Source: Hyphomicrobiales bacterium
Lineage (GTDB): Bacteria; Pseudomonadota; Alphaproteobacteria; Rhizobiales; Aestuariivirgaceae
Assembly (NCBI GenBank): GCA_012032065.1
Contig: JAAURV010000184.1
Location: forward strand, 1 to 6,567
Direction of reading: 5' to 3'
Length of the DNA stretch: 6,567 nucleotides
A program made the position numbers and the translations under genes. How positions within the stretch are numbered: the first letter of the stretch is position 1; the number at the start of each line of letters is the position of its first letter. This document shows, piece by piece, positions 5,262-6,567 of the stretch. The notes below the pieces were generated by a model. The model was not told where the DNA came from, did not search any database, and was given only the letters and a program-made list of their open reading frames with translations.

Positions 5262-6091
5262 CGCGAAGATGCCGTCCAGATGCTGCGGCAGCAGGGCTCG
5301 CCGCAGAAGGTGATTAGCCTCAGGCTCGCCGTGTTCTTGGCCGTCCAGTCGCCGGATTTCAGCATCAAGCCCATGACGCTTGGAACCGAGTTCCAGACCG
5401 TCAGCTTATGACGCGCTATGGCTCTCGCGGGAAAGAGTCTGTCGAGTTGATCGTCAAGCGGAACGAGCGTGGCGCCGGAACACAGCGTGGCGTAAATATC
5501 GAGCACGCTCAGATCGAAACCGATGTTGGGATGCTGCGACATGCGGTCGGCCGGCGACATCGCCATCGCCTCGATGGCCCAGCCGGCGTAGTGATCGAGC
5601 GCGCTCTGTGGAATCATCACGCCTTTTGGACTGCCGGTCGAGCCTGATGTGTACATCACATAGGCGAGCCGATGCGGCGGCGCTTCAATGGCCGCCTCTT
5701 CCATTCCCTCATGAGCGGTCTCGAAAGCAAGGAAGCGGGCGTCTGGAGCAATGGCCGAAACTTGCGATGCCGCGTTCTCGTCTGCGAAGACCACGCTGGG
5801 CTTCACTTCCCGCATCACGGTTTCGATACGGCCAGTACCTGCTTCGCGGTTGATCGGAACATAGAACCCGCCTGCCGCCATTGCCGCCAGCATGGCCGCA
5901 TAGATTTCAGGCCCCTTCCTTCCGCAAATCGCAACGCGTGGCGGTTCTCCACCCGGCGCGAACCGCCGCGATAGCCTGAACACCATGGACCTGAGTTCGC
6001 CATAGCTCCAGGACCTGCCGCGCGAGACGATCGCCGGATGGGCGGGATCGCGGCTGGCGGCTCGTAAAAACCGGTGGACGAGCGGAGGCAT
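5258..6091 (-). CDS. Adenylating enzyme (DltA/NRPS A-domain type), N-terminal half before the frameshift
   Basis: First 266 residues of an amino-acid adenylation enzyme plus 11 out-of-frame residues (CCRSIWTASSR) before a premature TGA. Visible: SWSYGELRSMV (27-37), RVAICGRKGPE (52-62, A1/A2 region), A3 P-loop YVMYTSGSTGSPKGV (144-158), A4 GFDLSVLDIY (191-200) and LRLITFCGEP (257-266). The Asp of FDLSV (D193) is the residue that binds the amino group of amino-acid substrates in NRPS/DltA enzymes, so an amino acid rather than a fatty acid is the likely substrate. FDLSVxDIY and FCGE are closest to DltA, the D-alanine carrier protein ligase. ATG 6091 is chosen because the family starts just before the VHRFLRAAS-like helix and it overlaps the upstream stop as TGATG; an upstream in-frame start at 6175 would lie deep in the preceding gene. 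Together with 4632-5261 this is one gene, and as written it is inactive. Confidence 0.84.
   Translation of the reverse strand: MPPLVHRFLRAASRDPAHPAIVSRGRSWSYGELRSMVFRLSRRFAPGGEPPRVAICGRKGPEIYAAMLAAMAAGGFYVPINREAGTGRIETVMREVKPSVVFADENAASQVSAIAPDARFLAFETAHEGMEEAAIEAPPHRLAYVMYTSGSTGSPKGVMIPQSALDHYAGWAIEAMAMSPADRMSQHPNIGFDLSVLDIYATLCSGATLVPLDDQLDRLFPARAIARHKLTVWNSVPSVMGLMLKSGDWTAKNTASLRLITFCGEPCCRSIWTASSR
5294..5298 (-). other. Single-base frameshift site in the adenylating-enzyme gene
   Basis: On the minus strand the coding sequence reads ...TTC TGC GGC GAG CCC TGC TGC CGC... and soon hits a TGA at 5258-5260. Adding one base in the C-run (CCC to CCCC; plus-strand GGG at 5294-5296) gives GAG CCC CTG CTG CCG CAG CAT CTG, that is EPLLPQHL. 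This joins FCGEP directly to GIFAVRPDIPVHNTYGPTEA, the order expected in the family. A lost C in a short homopolymer fits either a sequencing error or a young inactivating mutation. Confidence 0.82.
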
Positions 6092-6567
6092 CAGGCGCTC
6101 GCGGCCGGCTGAAGCGCGCAGATCATGGGCTCGCTCACGAAGAGCTGGGTCAGAAAGCGGTTGGCACTTTCGCATTCGAACGACAGGCTCTTGCCGTAAA
6201 CAGTGGGCGTACTCCGGAGAAGTCCCATGTCCGACATCCGCCGTTCCACTTCGCGGCGTGTCTCTCGTGGTGCGCCCGCGTTTCTCGCATAATAGGCGAA
6301 GTCATACGATTTCGCTTGCGCTTCGCCGCCAAGGATGCACATGCGGCTGAGTGTGCGCCACGAGCGATAGGGGATGGTCCCAGCGCAGGCTTGCGAATGA
6401 AAGACGAAGGTTCCGGCATTCTCGAAATCGCATCCGAGCATCAGGCAGAGAAAATCGTTGCGCTCGAGAAACTCGAAGTCGCTGCCTTCACCGAAGGAAG
6501 CACGAGGCACATCGTTAGCGAACTCTCTTGCGAGCGGGCCAACGAATGCGTGGCTGTGCAGCGGATT
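6091..6567 (-). CDS. AAC(3)-family N-acyltransferase, 3' part (runs off the window)
   Basis: 158 C-terminal residues are present and the frame is open to the window edge; the start lies beyond it. The sequence resembles the aminoglycoside 3-N-acetyltransferase (Antibiotic_NAT) family: HSHAFVGPLAREFAND, then SFGEGSDFEFLE, LCLMLGCDFENAGTFVFHSQ and IPYRSWRT match that family's (H)S-x-x-x-VG-x-x-A, SFG-x-GS, L-x-LGV, T-x-x-H-x-x-E and (V/I)P-x-R blocks. Full members are about 260-280 residues, so roughly the first 100 are missing. The position usually holding Glu after the H-x-x motif reads Gln (FHSQ). Members in polysaccharide clusters are thought to acylate amino sugars rather than antibiotics, so I do not infer resistance. 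The stop overlaps the adenylating-enzyme start (TGATG), linking the two in one operon. A GTG at 6510 is an internal codon, not the start. Confidence 0.74.
   Translation of the reverse strand, partial: NPLHSHAFVGPLAREFANDVPRASFGEGSDFEFLERNDFLCLMLGCDFENAGTFVFHSQACAGTIPYRSWRTLSRMCILGGEAQAKSYDFAYYARNAGAPRETRREVERRMSDMGLLRSTPTVYGKSLSFECESANRFLTQLFVSEPMICALQPAASA

Noticed and set aside
6091..6567. Aminoglycoside resistance gene interpretation of the AAC(3)-family protein
   Set aside because: Context is a surface-glycan operon with coupled translation to an adenylating enzyme, the usual H-x-x-E pattern is altered, and family membership alone does not show antibiotic acetylation.
1..6567. CRISPR array, tRNA/rRNA genes, insertion sequences or integron/attachment sites
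   Set aside because: I looked for regularly spaced direct repeats, tRNA-like cloverleaf ends, transposase motifs and terminal inverted repeats, including around the mosaic, and saw none. The only gap between well-supported genes is about 100 bases (609-712).

Overview
The window is GC-rich (about 60% by eye), densely coded bacterial DNA. Codon use, the alphaproteobacterial-style promoter (TTGAC-N17-CTAT-like) and the type of surface-carbohydrate genes suggest an alphaproteobacterium, probably of the Rhizobiales/Hyphomicrobiales kind. That placement is inference; the window contains no rRNA, tRNA or intact marker gene.

Layout. Positions 1-608 are a patchwork of gene pieces from four unrelated genes: the C-terminal end of uvrA (minus), a short internal piece of a histone-deacetylase-family gene (plus), the C-terminal TOBE-like region of a sugar-type ABC transporter ATPase (plus), and the N-terminal third of a sulfotransferase (minus, start at 608). 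At least two of the junctions lie in stretches of about 20 bases that fit both neighbouring pieces. The edge is therefore most likely an assembly or amplification chimera, though a real rearrangement is not excluded. From about 390 onward the sequence reads as one coherent surface-polysaccharide locus.

A short divergent intergenic region (609-712) precedes a plus-strand operon. It holds a 447-residue surface carbohydrate biosynthesis protein (713-2056), overlapping by ATGA with a polysaccharide deacetylase (2053-3048). Converging on it is a minus-strand operon that enters from beyond the right edge: an AAC(3)-family N-acyltransferase (3' part only, 6091-6567), a DltA/NRPS-like amino-acid adenylating enzyme (4632-6091, broken by a one-base frameshift near 5295), an 86-residue acyl carrier protein (4375-4635), and a second 453-residue surface carbohydrate biosynthesis protein (3017-4378) that is a clear paralog of the first. 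All joints in the minus operon are stop/start overlaps (TGATG, ATGA, ATGA). The two operons overlap tail to tail by 32 bases.

How the genes may work together (inference). The adenylating enzyme would activate an amino acid, quite possibly D-alanine judging by its DltA-like motifs, and load it on the carrier protein. The AAC(3)-type transferase or one of the two paralogs could then pass the acyl group to an amino sugar of a surface glycan. The deacetylase could expose the amino group, and the divergent sulfotransferase could add sulfate. No DltB-type MBOAT or condensation domain is visible, so the acceptor step would differ from Gram-positive teichoic-acid D-alanylation. This putative glycan-decoration cassette is the most interesting biology here. 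The frameshift and the chimeric left edge are the main quality warnings.
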